From Tabrizicola_A sp965284335 (GTDB taxonomy: Bacteria > Pseudomonadota > Alphaproteobacteria > Rhodobacterales > Rhodobacteraceae), in assembly GCF_965284335.1 (NCBI RefSeq), contig NZ_OZ260076.1: a stretch of 64,000 bases of DNA, one strand, 5' to 3'. The notes beneath the pieces are model-generated. The model worked only from the letters and a program-made list of their open reading frames with translations, had not been told where the DNA came from and searched no databases. Made by a program: the position numbers and the translations under genes. The stretch's first letter is position 1. Every line of letters begins with the position of its first letter. This document shows, piece after piece, positions 1-8,800 of this stretch.

Positions 1-73
1 CCCAAACTCGTCGAGCCCTTCGGGCACTCCTCGTCACCCCCGACGAGGCCACGAAGGGCCCGAGGAGGGAAGG
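1..73. repeat. Structured intergenic repeat, copy 1
   Basis: This segment matches 20121-20193 almost base for base, and its first part also matches 14422-14448. It contains two hairpins. The first has arms GCCC/GGGC (loop TTC) between the conserved boxes CTCGTCGAG and CACTCCTCG. The second is CCTCGTC-ACCCCC-GACGAGG. It lies directly 3' of the minus-strand DUF2798 gene. The window edge may cut it. Confidence 0.75.
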
Positions 74-74
74 G

Positions 75-338
75 TCAACGCGTCAGCCGCGTGACAATCC
101 GCCGAGTGATCGGCGCCACAACCAGAACCGAGGGAAACGCGATCAACCAAGAGATCCCCCAGTTGCTCACCCATGTGCCAATAAACGCATCCGACAGCCC
201 CAAGGCGCGGTAGGTCGAAACACCCGACACCATCAAAGACATCAAACCCGACAGGATCAGGCCAAAGAGAAGAGGGGCAAAGCGGGCGGGCAGCATGATC
301 GGGCCTATTGGTTGTTGCGTGCGCGTTTTAGCGGGCAT
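75..338 (-). CDS. DUF2798 family small membrane protein
   Basis: An 87-residue protein with two hydrophobic segments (roughly residues 17-37 and 51-73) and a basic C-terminal tail ending in RRIVTRLTR. The spacing and the GWGISWLIAFP stretch fit the DUF2798 family of small two-helix membrane proteins, whose function is unknown. The ATG at 338 is preferred over a TTG at 362; another ATG at 296 is also possible, and none has a strong Shine-Dalgarno site. It is transcribed away from the tRNA-Trp gene, and its stop codon abuts the structured repeat at 1-73. No functional link to the neighbouring secE-nusG genes can be seen. Confidence 0.65.
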   Translation of the reverse strand: MPAKTRTQQPIGPIMLPARFAPLLFGLILSGLMSLMVSGVSTYRALGLSDAFIGTWVSNWGISWLIAFPSVLVVAPITRRIVTRLTR

Positions 339-410
339 GAAAAGCGGTGACCAGCCTGACAAAGGCCCTTGATTTCCCCGCGCCCCTGCCGTAACCCCTG
401 CGCCAGGCTT

Positions 411-486
411 AGGAGTTTAGCTCAGTTGGTAGAGCATCGGTCTCCAAAACCGAGGGTCGTGGGTTCGAGTCCCCCAACTCCTGCCA
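411..486 (+). tRNA. tRNA-Trp (anticodon CCA)
   Basis: A 76-nt cloverleaf with acceptor arms AGGAGTT/AACTCCT, D-arm GCTC/GAGC, anticodon arm TCGGT/ACCGA with loop CTCCAAA (anticodon CCA), a TTCGAGT T-loop and an encoded 3' CCA. The T-stem GTGGG/CCCCC has one apparent T-C mismatch. tRNA-Trp upstream of secE-nusG is the usual bacterial arrangement, which supports the call. Confidence 0.96.
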
Positions 487-610
487 AGCCTGCCTTCCCC
501 CATGACATGTGCCGACCCCTCCCTTGCGCCTGTGCTCTTGGGAATGATCGGCCTTGAATTTGCAGCCGCCTGCGCGTATCTGGCCCAAGACACAAGCATC
601 GGAATCGAGC

Positions 611-808
611 ATGGCCACCAAGACCTCTCCCACTCAGTTCATCGCGCAAACCCGCGCCGAGATTGCCAAGGTGATCTGGCCGACCCGCCGCGAGGTGGTG
701 TTGACCACGATCATGGTGTTCATCATGGCCGCCCTGACCGCGACCTTCTTTTCGCTGGTCGACATGGCGATTCGTTTTGGCTTGCGGCTGATCATCGGCG
801 GCGCCTGA
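611..808 (+). CDS. secE: Preprotein translocase subunit SecE
   Basis: A 65-residue single-span SecE, the essential small subunit that clamps SecY in the SecYEG protein-conducting channel of the inner membrane. The amphipathic stretch with EIAKVIWPTRREV (about residues 17-29), followed by one transmembrane helix, is the conserved SecE core. The ATG at 611 (MATKTSP) gives the compact alphaproteobacterial form; an upstream in-frame start would add an unconserved 19 residues. It sits between tRNA-Trp and nusG, the standard order. Confidence 0.95.
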   Translation: MATKTSPTQFIAQTRAEIAKVIWPTRREVVLTTIMVFIMAALTATFFSLVDMAIRFGLRLIIGGA

Positions 809-999
809 ACGGCCCTTTGCTGCGGAATTGCCTTGAAATCTGGGCGGTTGGCGGCTATCTCGCCCTCAATCACGGGAACACGGCGCGCAGCGATTCGAGT
901 TGCGCGCTGTTTTTTGTTCCCGAAAGAGCCGGGAAAAATCTCGGATAATGCAGGAAATTCAGTCCCTTGGCGGGGATGGCAAGTTAAGGTGGAATAGGC

Positions 1000-1533
1000 A
1001 TGGCCAAGCGTTGGTATTCGGTGAGCGTGCTGTCGAACTTCGAAAAGAAGGTCGCAGAGCAAATCCGTACGGCTGTCGCTGATGCCAATCTTGGTGACGA
1101 GATTGACGAAGTTCTGGTGCCGACCGAAGAAGTGATCGAAGTGCGTCGCGGCAAGAAGGTGACGTCGGAACGTCGCTTCATGCCCGGCTATGTTCTGGTG
1201 CGGATGGAGATGACCAACCGCGGCTATCACCTGATCTCGTCGATCAACCGCGTGACGGGTTTTCTTGGGCCTCAGGGCCGGCCCATGCCCATGCGTGACG
1301 CCGAGGTGAACCAGATTCTGAACCGCGTCGAAGAAGGTCAGGAAGCCCCGCGCAACCTGATCCGGTTCGAGGTGGGTGAAAAGGTCAAGGTCACCGATGG
1401 CCCGTTTGAAGGCTTTGATGGCATGGTTGAGGACGTGGATGAGGGCCACAGCCGCCTGAAAGTGTCCGTCTCGATCTTTGGGCGCGCGACGCCCGTGGAA
1501 TTGGAATTCACTCAGGTGTCGAAAAACCTCTGA
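1000..1533 (+). CDS. nusG: Transcription termination/antitermination protein NusG
   Basis: A 177-residue NusG. The N-terminal NGN domain begins MAKRWYSVSVLSNFEKKVAEQI and contains the FMPGYVLVRMEM segment that contacts the RNA polymerase clamp. The C-terminal KOW domain (about residues 125-175) carries VGEKVKVTDGPFEGF. NusG raises elongation processivity, couples RNAP to the ribosome through S10 and takes part in Rho termination. About 190 bp separate it from secE, and rplK follows after 106 bp, so it probably heads or shares the rplKA transcript. Confidence 0.97.
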   Translation: MAKRWYSVSVLSNFEKKVAEQIRTAVADANLGDEIDEVLVPTEEVIEVRRGKKVTSERRFMPGYVLVRMEMTNRGYHLISSINRVTGFLGPQGRPMPMRDAEVNQILNRVEEGQEAPRNLIRFEVGEKVKVTDGPFEGFDGMVEDVDEGHSRLKVSVSIFGRATPVELEFTQVSKNL

Positions 1534-1639
1534 GTGCATCGCGTGGGAGGCGCGCTTTCGGGACACCCCGTTGGCAGACCGGACCACTAAACCGCGCATC
1601 CGTCCATGAGGGGCGGCGCAGTGATAAAGGAGAGGCCAG

Positions 1640-2092
1640 ATGGCCAAGAAGATTGTTGGCAGCTTGAAGCTGCAAGTGAAGGCCCAGCAGGCCAACCCAT
1701 CGCCCCCGGTTGGTCCGGCGCTGGGTCAGCGCGGGTTGAATATCATGGCGTTCGTGAAGGAATTCAACGCCAAGACCGCCGAGATTCCGCCCGGCACCCC
1801 GACCCCGGTGATCATCACCTACTACGCCGACAAGTCGTTCAGCCTTGAGCTGAAGACCGCGCCTGCCTCGTTCCTGATCAAGCAGGCCGCAGGTCTGCCG
1901 GCTGTGGGCAAGCGCGCGCGCTCCAAGGGTGCGACCAAGCCGGGCCGTGAAGTGGCTGGCACCATCACCACCGCTGCTCTGCGCAAGATTGCCGAGACCA
2001 AAATGAAAGATCTCAACGCCAATTCGATCGAAGCGGCAATGAACATCATTCTTGGGTCGGCCAAGTCCTGCGGCATCGAAGTGAAGGGCTGA
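1640..2092 (+). CDS. rplK: 50S ribosomal protein L11
   Basis: A 150-residue L11, slightly longer than the 142 residues usual in E. coli. It starts MAKKIVGSLKLQVKAQQANP and has the PPVGPALGQRG motif of the N-terminal domain that binds release factors and RelA. The C-terminal domain binds the GTPase-associated region of 23S rRNA. A strong AAGGAGAG site lies just before the ATG. rplA follows five bases after the stop, so the two form the L11 operon, which is commonly autoregulated by L1. Confidence 0.97.
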   Translation: MAKKIVGSLKLQVKAQQANPSPPVGPALGQRGLNIMAFVKEFNAKTAEIPPGTPTPVIITYYADKSFSLELKTAPASFLIKQAAGLPAVGKRARSKGATKPGREVAGTITTAALRKIAETKMKDLNANSIEAAMNIILGSAKSCGIEVKG

Positions 2093-2097
2093 TCATC

Positions 2098-2793
2098 ATG
2101 GCAAAAATTGGTAAGCGTTCGGCAAAGGCCAACGAAGTTTTCGCCGGCAAGTCGCTGATCTCGGTCGAGGAAGCGGTCAAGCTGATCAAGGGTGCCGCGT
2201 CGGCCAAGTTCGACGAGACGCTGGAAATCGCAATGAACCTTGGCGTTGACCCGCGTCATGCGGACCAAATGGTTCGTGGCGTGGTGCAGTTGCCGAATGG
2301 CACGGGTAAAACCGTGCGCGTGGCCGTGTTCGCCCGTGGCGCCAAGGCTGACGAAGCCAAGGCCGCTGGTGCAGATATCGTCGGTGCCGAGGACCTGATG
2401 GAAACCATCCAGTCCGGCAAAATCGAGTTCGATCGCTGCATCGCAACCCCCGACATGATGCCGCTGGTCGGCCGTCTGGGTAAGATCCTTGGCCCGCGCA
2501 ACCTGATGCCGAACCCCAAGGTCGGCACCGTGACGATGGACGTGAAAACCGCTGTCGAAGCTGCCAAAGGCGGCGAAGTGCAGTTCAAGGTCGAAAAGGC
2601 CGGGGTCATTCACGCAGGTATCGGCAAGATCTCGTTCGATGAGGCCAAGCTGGCCGAAAACGTGCGCGCCTTTGTGGATGCTGTGTCCAAGGCCAAGCCG
2701 GCAGGTGCCAAGGGCGCCTATCTGAAGAAGGTCTCCTTGTCCTCGACCATGGGTCCGGGCGTCTCGGTGGATCTGTCTTCGGCCACCGCCTAA
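2098..2793 (+). CDS. rplA: 50S ribosomal protein L1
   Basis: A 231-residue L1 of normal length. It contains the FDETLEIAMNLGVDPRHADQ and GKILGPRNLMPNPKVGTV segments that define the family. L1 forms the mobile stalk at the E-site and in many bacteria represses its own operon by binding the mRNA. It overlaps no other gene and is followed by a strong hairpin terminator (2829-2865), so the rplKA transcript ends here rather than reading into rplJL. Confidence 0.97.
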   Translation: MAKIGKRSAKANEVFAGKSLISVEEAVKLIKGAASAKFDETLEIAMNLGVDPRHADQMVRGVVQLPNGTGKTVRVAVFARGAKADEAKAAGADIVGAEDLMETIQSGKIEFDRCIATPDMMPLVGRLGKILGPRNLMPNPKVGTVTMDVKTAVEAAKGGEVQFKVEKAGVIHAGIGKISFDEAKLAENVRAFVDAVSKAKPAGAKGAYLKKVSLSSTMGPGVSVDLSSATA

Positions 2794-2828
2794 GGGCTTT
2801 GGGGGCAACCCCATCGGATGAAAATTGC

Positions 2829-2865
2829 AACGGCCGCCCCGAAAAGGGCGGCCGTTTGCTTGTTT
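2829..2865 (+). terminator. Terminator after rplKA
   Basis: An 11-bp perfect stem AACGGCCGCCC/GGGCGGCCGTT (2829-2839 and 2846-2856) with loop CGAAAA, followed by a T-rich stretch (TTGCTTGTTT). It separates rplKA from the two unrelated genes that follow. Confidence 0.8.
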
Positions 2866-2929
2866 GGGCCGCACTCTTGGGCCAGAATGCGCGCATTGAG
2901 GCAAAAGTATATTTGACCAAGGGGCAGTT

Positions 2930-3658
2930 ATGGCAAAGCCAGTTTTTCAAGATGGGGAAATGCGCCGTCTGGCACGGCGGCTAGAGCCGGGCGCGGTTGA
3001 ACGGTTGTCAGCGGCAAAGGTGCAAGAGGCCGAAGATTTCCGCCTGTTTCGCTATGATACGCCGGATGGCAAGGTGGATATCGACCTGTATCGTCGGCTG
3101 CAAACCGAAGCCAATAAGATGAAAATCGAAAACCAATGGGTGCCAGAAGAGCATATCCAGCTTCTGTCGGCCTATCTGCGCGCTATGGGCGTTCAAGTTG
3201 CCCGCGGGGTCTGTCACGGCACCCGGCGCGGCAATGAACAGGTCTGGTTCCGCAAGCACCTTGGCGCGGGGGCCGATGTCTTTGGCACCGAGATTTCCGA
3301 CAATGCCACCGAGTTTCCGCACACCATCCAATGGGATTTCCACGATGTCGATCCTGCCTGGGTCGGGCAGATGGAGATGGTCTATTCCAATTCCTGGGAC
3401 CACGCCCATGACCCGGAATTGGCCTTTGCGGGCTGGATCTCCTGCCTGCGCCCGGGTGGGTTCCTCATGCTCGATCACGGCTGGAACTATCAGCCCGAGC
3501 GGGTGACGGCGATGGACCCTTTCGGCATCTCCGAGGCCGGGCTTGTCGCCATGCTGAACCGAGTCGGCGCGGGCAAGGGTGAGGTGGTTGAGGTGATCGA
3601 TGGCGGCCAGCACAAGGATATGCCGATCCGCACCGTCATGTTCCGCGCCCATCGGTGA
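2930..3658 (+). CDS. Class I SAM-dependent methyltransferase-like protein
   Basis: A 242-residue soluble protein. The central part shows a Rossmann-type pattern: VARGVCHGTRRGNEQ (about residues 88-102, in the place of the glycine-rich SAM loop), an acidic end of strand 2 at GTEIS, then WVGQMEMVYSNSWDHAHDP and LRPGGFLMLDHGW, the latter resembling motif III of class I methyltransferases. The substrate is not evident. Its GTGA stop overlaps the start of the next gene, so the two are translationally coupled. The pair is flanked by the rplKA terminator and the rplJ leader, so it is a discrete insertion in the ribosomal locus. Confidence 0.6.
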   Translation: MAKPVFQDGEMRRLARRLEPGAVERLSAAKVQEAEDFRLFRYDTPDGKVDIDLYRRLQTEANKMKIENQWVPEEHIQLLSAYLRAMGVQVARGVCHGTRRGNEQVWFRKHLGAGADVFGTEISDNATEFPHTIQWDFHDVDPAWVGQMEMVYSNSWDHAHDPELAFAGWISCLRPGGFLMLDHGWNYQPERVTAMDPFGISEAGLVAMLNRVGAGKGEVVEVIDGGQHKDMPIRTVMFRAHR

Positions 3659-4404
3659 GTGCAGGTTCGGCACAAATGATGCTGCGTCCGGGGGCCGATG
3701 GTCCCCGGATCGCGGTCTATTCCTGCTATTTCGGGGCGCATGAACCCTTCAATCCTGCGGCCACCGGCGCGGAGAGCGCCACCTATGACCGCTTTGTGTT
3801 TACCGATCATGCCGACCTGCCCACACCTGCGCGGCTGGTGCAGATCGAAGATGCGGGCGAGGGGCCGGCCATTCTGTCGCGCCTGCCAAAGCTTTGCCCG
3901 CATCTGTTCTTTCAGGGCTATGACTGGGTCATCTATCTGGATAACAACGCATGCTTTGCTCTCGACCCTGCACGCATCATCCGCCGGGTGATACGTGAAC
4001 ACCCCGGCACCCCAGCCGGACGCTATCTGTTCACCCACCGCCGCCGCGACTGTGCTTGGGATGAGGCGGATGAATGCCTGCGGCTGGGCTATATGACCGC
4101 AGACCAACATGCCGCCGTCACGGGGCATTTTGCCCGCAGCGCCCTGCCGCGCCATGCCGGGCTTTATGTGAACACCTGCCTTATTCAGCGCATGGGCTGT
4201 GGGCAGACCGACGCCTTGAATGAGGCGTGGTATGACAGCCTGACCAGCCTGACGCGCCGCGATCAGGTGATGCTGCCATGGCTCTTGGTCAGCCGCGGCT
4301 GTCCGCATCGGGTGTTGACGGTCAAAATCCAGTCTTGGATTGATTGGCCAATCCACAGCCCCAAGGCCCGCGCGAAGTTTCGTCGCGCACAGAATGCGCC
4401 TTGA
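3655..4404 (+). CDS. DUF616-type glycosyltransferase-like protein
   Basis: A 249-residue protein. The N-terminal IAVYSCYFGAHEPFNP, the RFVFTDHADLP stretch and the DWVIYLDNNACFALDP segment (about residues 92-107, in the place of a DxD-type motif) fit the DUF616/TOD1 glycosyltransferase-like group, which usually modifies surface glycans. Here the motif reads LDNN, so the metal-binding aspartate pair is changed. The start is either the GTG at 3655, overlapping the upstream stop, or the ATG at 3676. It forms a two-gene unit with the methyltransferase-like gene. The real substrate is unknown. Confidence 0.55.
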   Translation: MSAGSAQMMLRPGADGPRIAVYSCYFGAHEPFNPAATGAESATYDRFVFTDHADLPTPARLVQIEDAGEGPAILSRLPKLCPHLFFQGYDWVIYLDNNACFALDPARIIRRVIREHPGTPAGRYLFTHRRRDCAWDEADECLRLGYMTADQHAAVTGHFARSALPRHAGLYVNTCLIQRMGCGQTDALNEAWYDSLTSLTRRDQVMLPWLLVSRGCPHRVLTVKIQSWIDWPIHSPKARAKFRRAQNAP

Positions 4405-4684
4405 AGGCGACAGCAGGGCTTTCAAATTCACGCGCCAGCGGCTATTCAGCCCTTCATGTTGCGCTTCCGTGATTCGTCGCGGGGGTGAAACATGCTTTGT
4501 CCGAGACGGTGGGTGGCGCGCAAACGCCTTAATTTCCCTCCTGAGATGGGGTTCGAGAACACTGATTCCGGGGTTTCCTCGGGTGATCACGGCTCGGGAC
4601 TTTATCGTGGACCCGAACGTGGCGCGCCATACGGTGCGTCACAAACATGAGCCGGGGGGAAACCCCCACACTTGGAGTGAAACT
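4405..4684 (+). promoter_or_regulatory. Probable promoter and 5' leader of rplJL
   Basis: A 280-bp gene-free stretch before rplJ. It follows an unrelated gene pair, so it must supply the rplJL promoter. It contains several short complementary segments, including GGGGG/CCCCC around 4653-4667 just before the ribosome site. In E. coli the equivalent leader binds the L10-L7/L12 complex to repress translation. The same role here is inferred from position, not demonstrated by a fold. Confidence 0.4.
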
Positions 4685-5200
4685 GTGGATAGAGCCCAAA
4701 AAGAACAGTTGGTCGAAGAACTCGGCCAAATCTTCGCAAGCTCTGGCGTTGTTGTGGTTGCACACTACGCAGGTATGACGGTTGCACAGATGCAGGACCT
4801 GCGCGCAAAAATGCGCGAAGTTGGTGGGTCCGTTCGCGTTGCCAAGAACACGCTCGCCAAGATCGCCCTTGAAGGAAAAGCCTCTGCAAAGATGGCCGGA
4901 CTTTTGACGGGCATGACCATGCTGTCCTACTCGGAAGACCCTGTGGCTGCGGCCAAGGTTGCCGAGGCCTATGCCAAGACGAATGACAAGTTCGTCATCA
5001 TTGGCGGGGCAATGGGCGGTGAGGTTCTGGACCAGGCTGGTATCAAGGCCGTGGCCTCCATGCCGTCGCGCGAAGAGCTTATCGCTCAGATCGTGTCGTG
5101 CATCGGTGCGCCCGCGTCGAATATCGCTGGTGCCATTGGCGCGCCTGCTTCGAATATCGCAAGCATCCTTTCGACCATCGAGGAAAAGGCAGCCGCCTGA
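4685..5200 (+). CDS. rplJ: 50S ribosomal protein L10
   Basis: A 171-residue L10, base of the ribosomal stalk to which L7/L12 dimers bind. It begins with a GTG at 4685 (V/M-DRAQKEQLVEELGQIF) preceded by GGAG at 4674-4677 with seven-base spacing, which fits better than any upstream start. MRDVGGSVRVAKNTLAKIAL-type rRNA-binding residues lie near residues 40-60, and the C-terminal helix that carries L12 is present. It is cotranscribed with rplL. Confidence 0.95.
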   Translation: MDRAQKEQLVEELGQIFASSGVVVVAHYAGMTVAQMQDLRAKMREVGGSVRVAKNTLAKIALEGKASAKMAGLLTGMTMLSYSEDPVAAAKVAEAYAKTNDKFVIIGGAMGGEVLDQAGIKAVASMPSREELIAQIVSCIGAPASNIAGAIGAPASNIASILSTIEEKAAA

Positions 5201-5263
5201 TCCTTGCCTCGCGTGGGTTAACCCCACTTCGTTGGACCCCTCTCAAACTTACGGAATATGAAA

Positions 5264-5644
5264 ATGGCTGATCTGAACAAACTCGCCGAAGACATCGTCG
5301 GTCTGACCCTCCTGCAAGCGCAGGAACTGAAGACCATCCTGAAGGACAAGTATGGCATCGAGCCCGCCGCTGGCGGCGCTGTCATGATGGCTGCTGGTCC
5401 GGCTGCTGGCGCTGGCGCCGCTGCTGAAGAAGAAAAGACCGAATTCGACGTCGTGCTGACCGACGCCGGTGCCAACAAGATCAACGTGATCAAAGAAGTT
5501 CGCACCATCACCGGTCTGGGCCTGAAAGAAGCCAAGGACCTCGTGGAAGCTGGCGGCAAAGTGAAAGAAGGCGTCTCGAAAGCTGACGCTGAAGGCATCA
5601 AGAAGACCCTGGAAGCCGCTGGCGCCAAGGTTGAGCTGAAGTAA
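5264..5644 (+). CDS. rplL: 50S ribosomal protein L7/L12
   Basis: A 126-residue L7/L12, the multicopy stalk protein that recruits translational GTPases. The N-terminal dimerisation domain starts MADLNKLAEDIVGLTLLQAQ. An Ala/Gly-rich hinge (about residues 40-55) follows, then the C-terminal domain EKTEFDVVLTDAGANKINVIK with the conserved LGLKEAKDLVE helix. The ATG at 5264 matches the usual N-terminus; an in-frame ATG two codons earlier (5258) is possible. It is followed by two hairpins before rpoB. Confidence 0.96.
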   Translation: MADLNKLAEDIVGLTLLQAQELKTILKDKYGIEPAAGGAVMMAAGPAAGAGAAAEEEKTEFDVVLTDAGANKINVIKEVRTITGLGLKEAKDLVEAGGKVKEGVSKADAEGIKKTLEAAGAKVELK

Positions 5645-5681
5645 TCTGATGCGGGGCATCGCGCCCCGTCAAGGATTTGCG

Positions 5682-5750
5682 GGCTGGGGGCAGAGAAATC
5701 TGCCTCCAGCCTAGCGCGTCTCGGAAGGCGCTTTTTCGAAAGCCCCTTCC
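5682..5750 (+). other. Two hairpins in the rplL-rpoB spacer
   Basis: Hairpin 1 has arms GGCTGGGGGCAGA/TCTGCCTCCAGCC (5682-5694, 5699-5711; one mismatch, GAAA loop). Hairpin 2 has arms GGAAGGCGCTTT/AAAGCCCCTTCC (5723-5734, 5739-5750; one mismatch, TTCG loop). Neither has a following T-run. In E. coli the same spacer carries an attenuator and an RNase III site; a similar role is inferred from position. Confidence 0.55.
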
Positions 5751-5885
5751 AAGGCGCGGTAAGGTTCGGGAGTCTGCTGACGGGACAGCAGGCATGAATG
5801 GAACCTTCCCCCCTCTGCCCATGCGGCGCGCTCCTGTGGCCCGACAGGACGTGTGCCGGGGAAAAGAAGAAAGGTAACGACGAGC

Positions 5886-8800
5886 ATGGCTCAAGCTTAC
5901 GTTGGCCAGAAGCGTATCCGCCGCTATTTCGGCAAGATCCGCGAAGTTCTGGACATGCCGAACCTCATCGAGGTTCAGAAATCCTCCTACGATCTGTTCC
6001 TGCGCTCGGGCGATAGCCCGAAGCCTTTGGACGGCGAAGGGATTCAAGGCACCTTCCAGTCGGTTTTTCCGATCAAGGATTTCAATGAAACCGCCGTGCT
6101 CGAGTTCGTGAAATACGAGCTTGAAAAGCCGAAATACGACGTGGACGAGTGCCAGCAGCGCGACATGACCTATGCCGCCCCGCTGAAAGTCACCCTGCGC
6201 CTGATCGTGTTTGATGTTGACGAATCCACCGGCGCGCGCAGCGTCAAGGACATCAAGGAACAAGACGTCTATATGGGCGACATGCCCCTGATGACCTCGA
6301 ACGGCACGTTCATTGTGAACGGCACCGAGCGTGTGGTTGTCAGCCAGATGCACCGTTCGCCCGGCGTGTTCTTTGACCACGACAAAGGCAAGACCCATTC
6401 TTCGGGCAAGCTTTTGTTCGCTTGCCGCATCATCCCGTATCGCGGCTCGTGGCTGGACTTTGAGTTTGACGCCAAGGACATCGTCTTTGCCCGCATCGAC
6501 CGCCGCCGCAAGCTGCCGGTCACCACGCTGCTTTATGCGCTGGGGATGGATCAGGAAGGCATCATGGATGCCTATTATGAAACCATCAGCTTCAAATATG
6601 TGAAGAACAAAGGCTGGGTCACCAAGTTCTTCCCGAACCGTGTGTCCGGCACCCGTCCGTCCTATGACCTCGTGGATGCGGCCACCGGCGAAATCATCCT
6701 CAAGGCAGGCGAAAAGGCCACGCCGCGGATGGTGAAAAAGTGGAAAGATGAGGGCGCGGTTACCGAGCTTTTGGTGCCGTTTGACCATATCCTTGGCCGC
6801 TATATCGCCAAGGACATCATCAACGAAGAAACCGGCGAGATCTGGGCAGAAGCCGGCGACGAATTGACGATGGACTATGACCGCGACGGCGAGCCGAAGG
6901 GCGGCACCGTCAAGCTGCTATTGGATCAGGGCATCACCGAGATCCCGGTTCTCGACATCGACAATGTCAACGTCGGTCCCTACATCCGCAACACCATGGC
7001 CGCCGACAAGAACATGGGCCGCGACACCGCGCTCATGGACATTTACCGCGTCATGCGTCCGGGTGAACCGCCGACCGTTGAGGCCGCTTCGCAGCTCTTC
7101 GACACGCTGTTCTTTGATAGCGAGCGTTATGACCTCTCGGCCGTTGGTCGCGTGAAGATGAACATGCGTCTGGATCTGGGCAAGCCCGACACCCAGCGCA
7201 CGCTCGACCGCGATGATATCGTGGCCTGCATCAAGGCCCTGACCGAACTGCGCGACGGCAAAGGCGAGATCGACGATATCGACCACCTCGGCAACCGCCG
7301 GGTGCGCTCGGTCGGCGAATTGATGGAAAATCAGTATCGCGTCGGCCTTCTGCGCATGGAGCGTGCGATCAAGGAACGCATGTCGTCGGTGGAAATCGAC
7401 ACGATCATGCCGCAAGACCTGATCAACGCCAAACCCGCCGCGGCGGCGGTGCGTGAATTCTTCGGCTCCTCGCAGTTGTCGCAGTTCATGGACCAGACGA
7501 ACCCGCTGTCCGAGGTCACCCACAAGCGCCGCCTCTCGGCCCTTGGGCCGGGCGGTCTGACCCGTGAGCGTGCAGGCTTTGAGGTCCGCGACGTTCACCC
7601 GACCCATTATGGCCGGATGTGCCCGATTGAAACGCCCGAAGGCCAGAACATCGGCCTCATCAACTCGCTGGCGACCTTCGCCCGCGTGAACAAATATGGC
7701 TTCATCGAAACACCTTATCGCAAGGTGATCGACGGCAAGGTGACCGATGATGTGGTCTACATGTCGGCGACCGAGGAAATGCGCCACACCGTGGCGCAGG
7801 CCAACGCAGCACAAGACGGCGAAGGCCGCTTCCAAGACGATCTGATTTCGTCGCGCAAAGCCGGCGAATTCATGCTGAACCCGCCGGATGCCATCGACCT
7901 GATCGACGTGTCGCCGAAGCAGTTGGTGTCGGTTGCAGCCTCGCTGATCCCGTTCTTGGAAAATGACGACGCCAACCGCGCCCTCATGGGTTCGAACATG
8001 CAGCGTCAGGCGGTTCCTTTGTTGCAGGCCGACGCCCCCTTCGTCGGCACCGGCATCGAAGCCGTGGTTGCCCGTGACTCGGGTGCTGCCATCATGGCGC
8101 GGCGCGCTGGTGTGATCGACCAAGTGGACGCATCCCGTATCGTTGTGCGCGCCACCGAAATGCTGGAACCCGGCGAGCCGGGCGTGGACATCTACCGTCT
8201 GCGCAAGTTCAAGCGTTCGAACCAGTCGTCCTGCATCAACCAGCGCCCGCTGGTGAAGGTGGGTGACGTAGTCAAGCGCGGCGAAGTGGTGGCCGACGGC
8301 CCCTGCACCGACTTTGGCGAATTGGCCCTTGGCCGGAACGTCATCGTGGCCTTCATGCCGTGGAATGGCTACAACTATGAAGACTCCATCCTGATTTCGG
8401 AACGCATTCTGAAAGACGACGTGTTCACCTCGATCCACATCGAGGAATACGAAGTCGCGGCGCGCGACACGAAACTGGGGCCAGAGGAAATCACCCGCGA
8501 CATTCCGAACGTCGGTGAAGAAGCGCTGCGCAACCTCGACGAGGCGGGCATCGTTTACATCGGCGCCGAAGTGCAGCCGGGTGATATTCTGGTGGGTAAG
8601 ATCACCCCCAAGGGCGAAAGCCCGATGACGCCGGAAGAAAAGCTTCTGCGCGCCATCTTTGGTGAAAAGGCCTCTGACGTGCGCGACACCTCGCTGCGCC
8701 TGCCGCCGGGGGCCTATGGCACCATCGTTGAGGTGCGTGTGTTCAACCGCCACGGTGTGGACAAGGACGAACGCGCGCTGCAGATCGAACGCGAGGAAGT

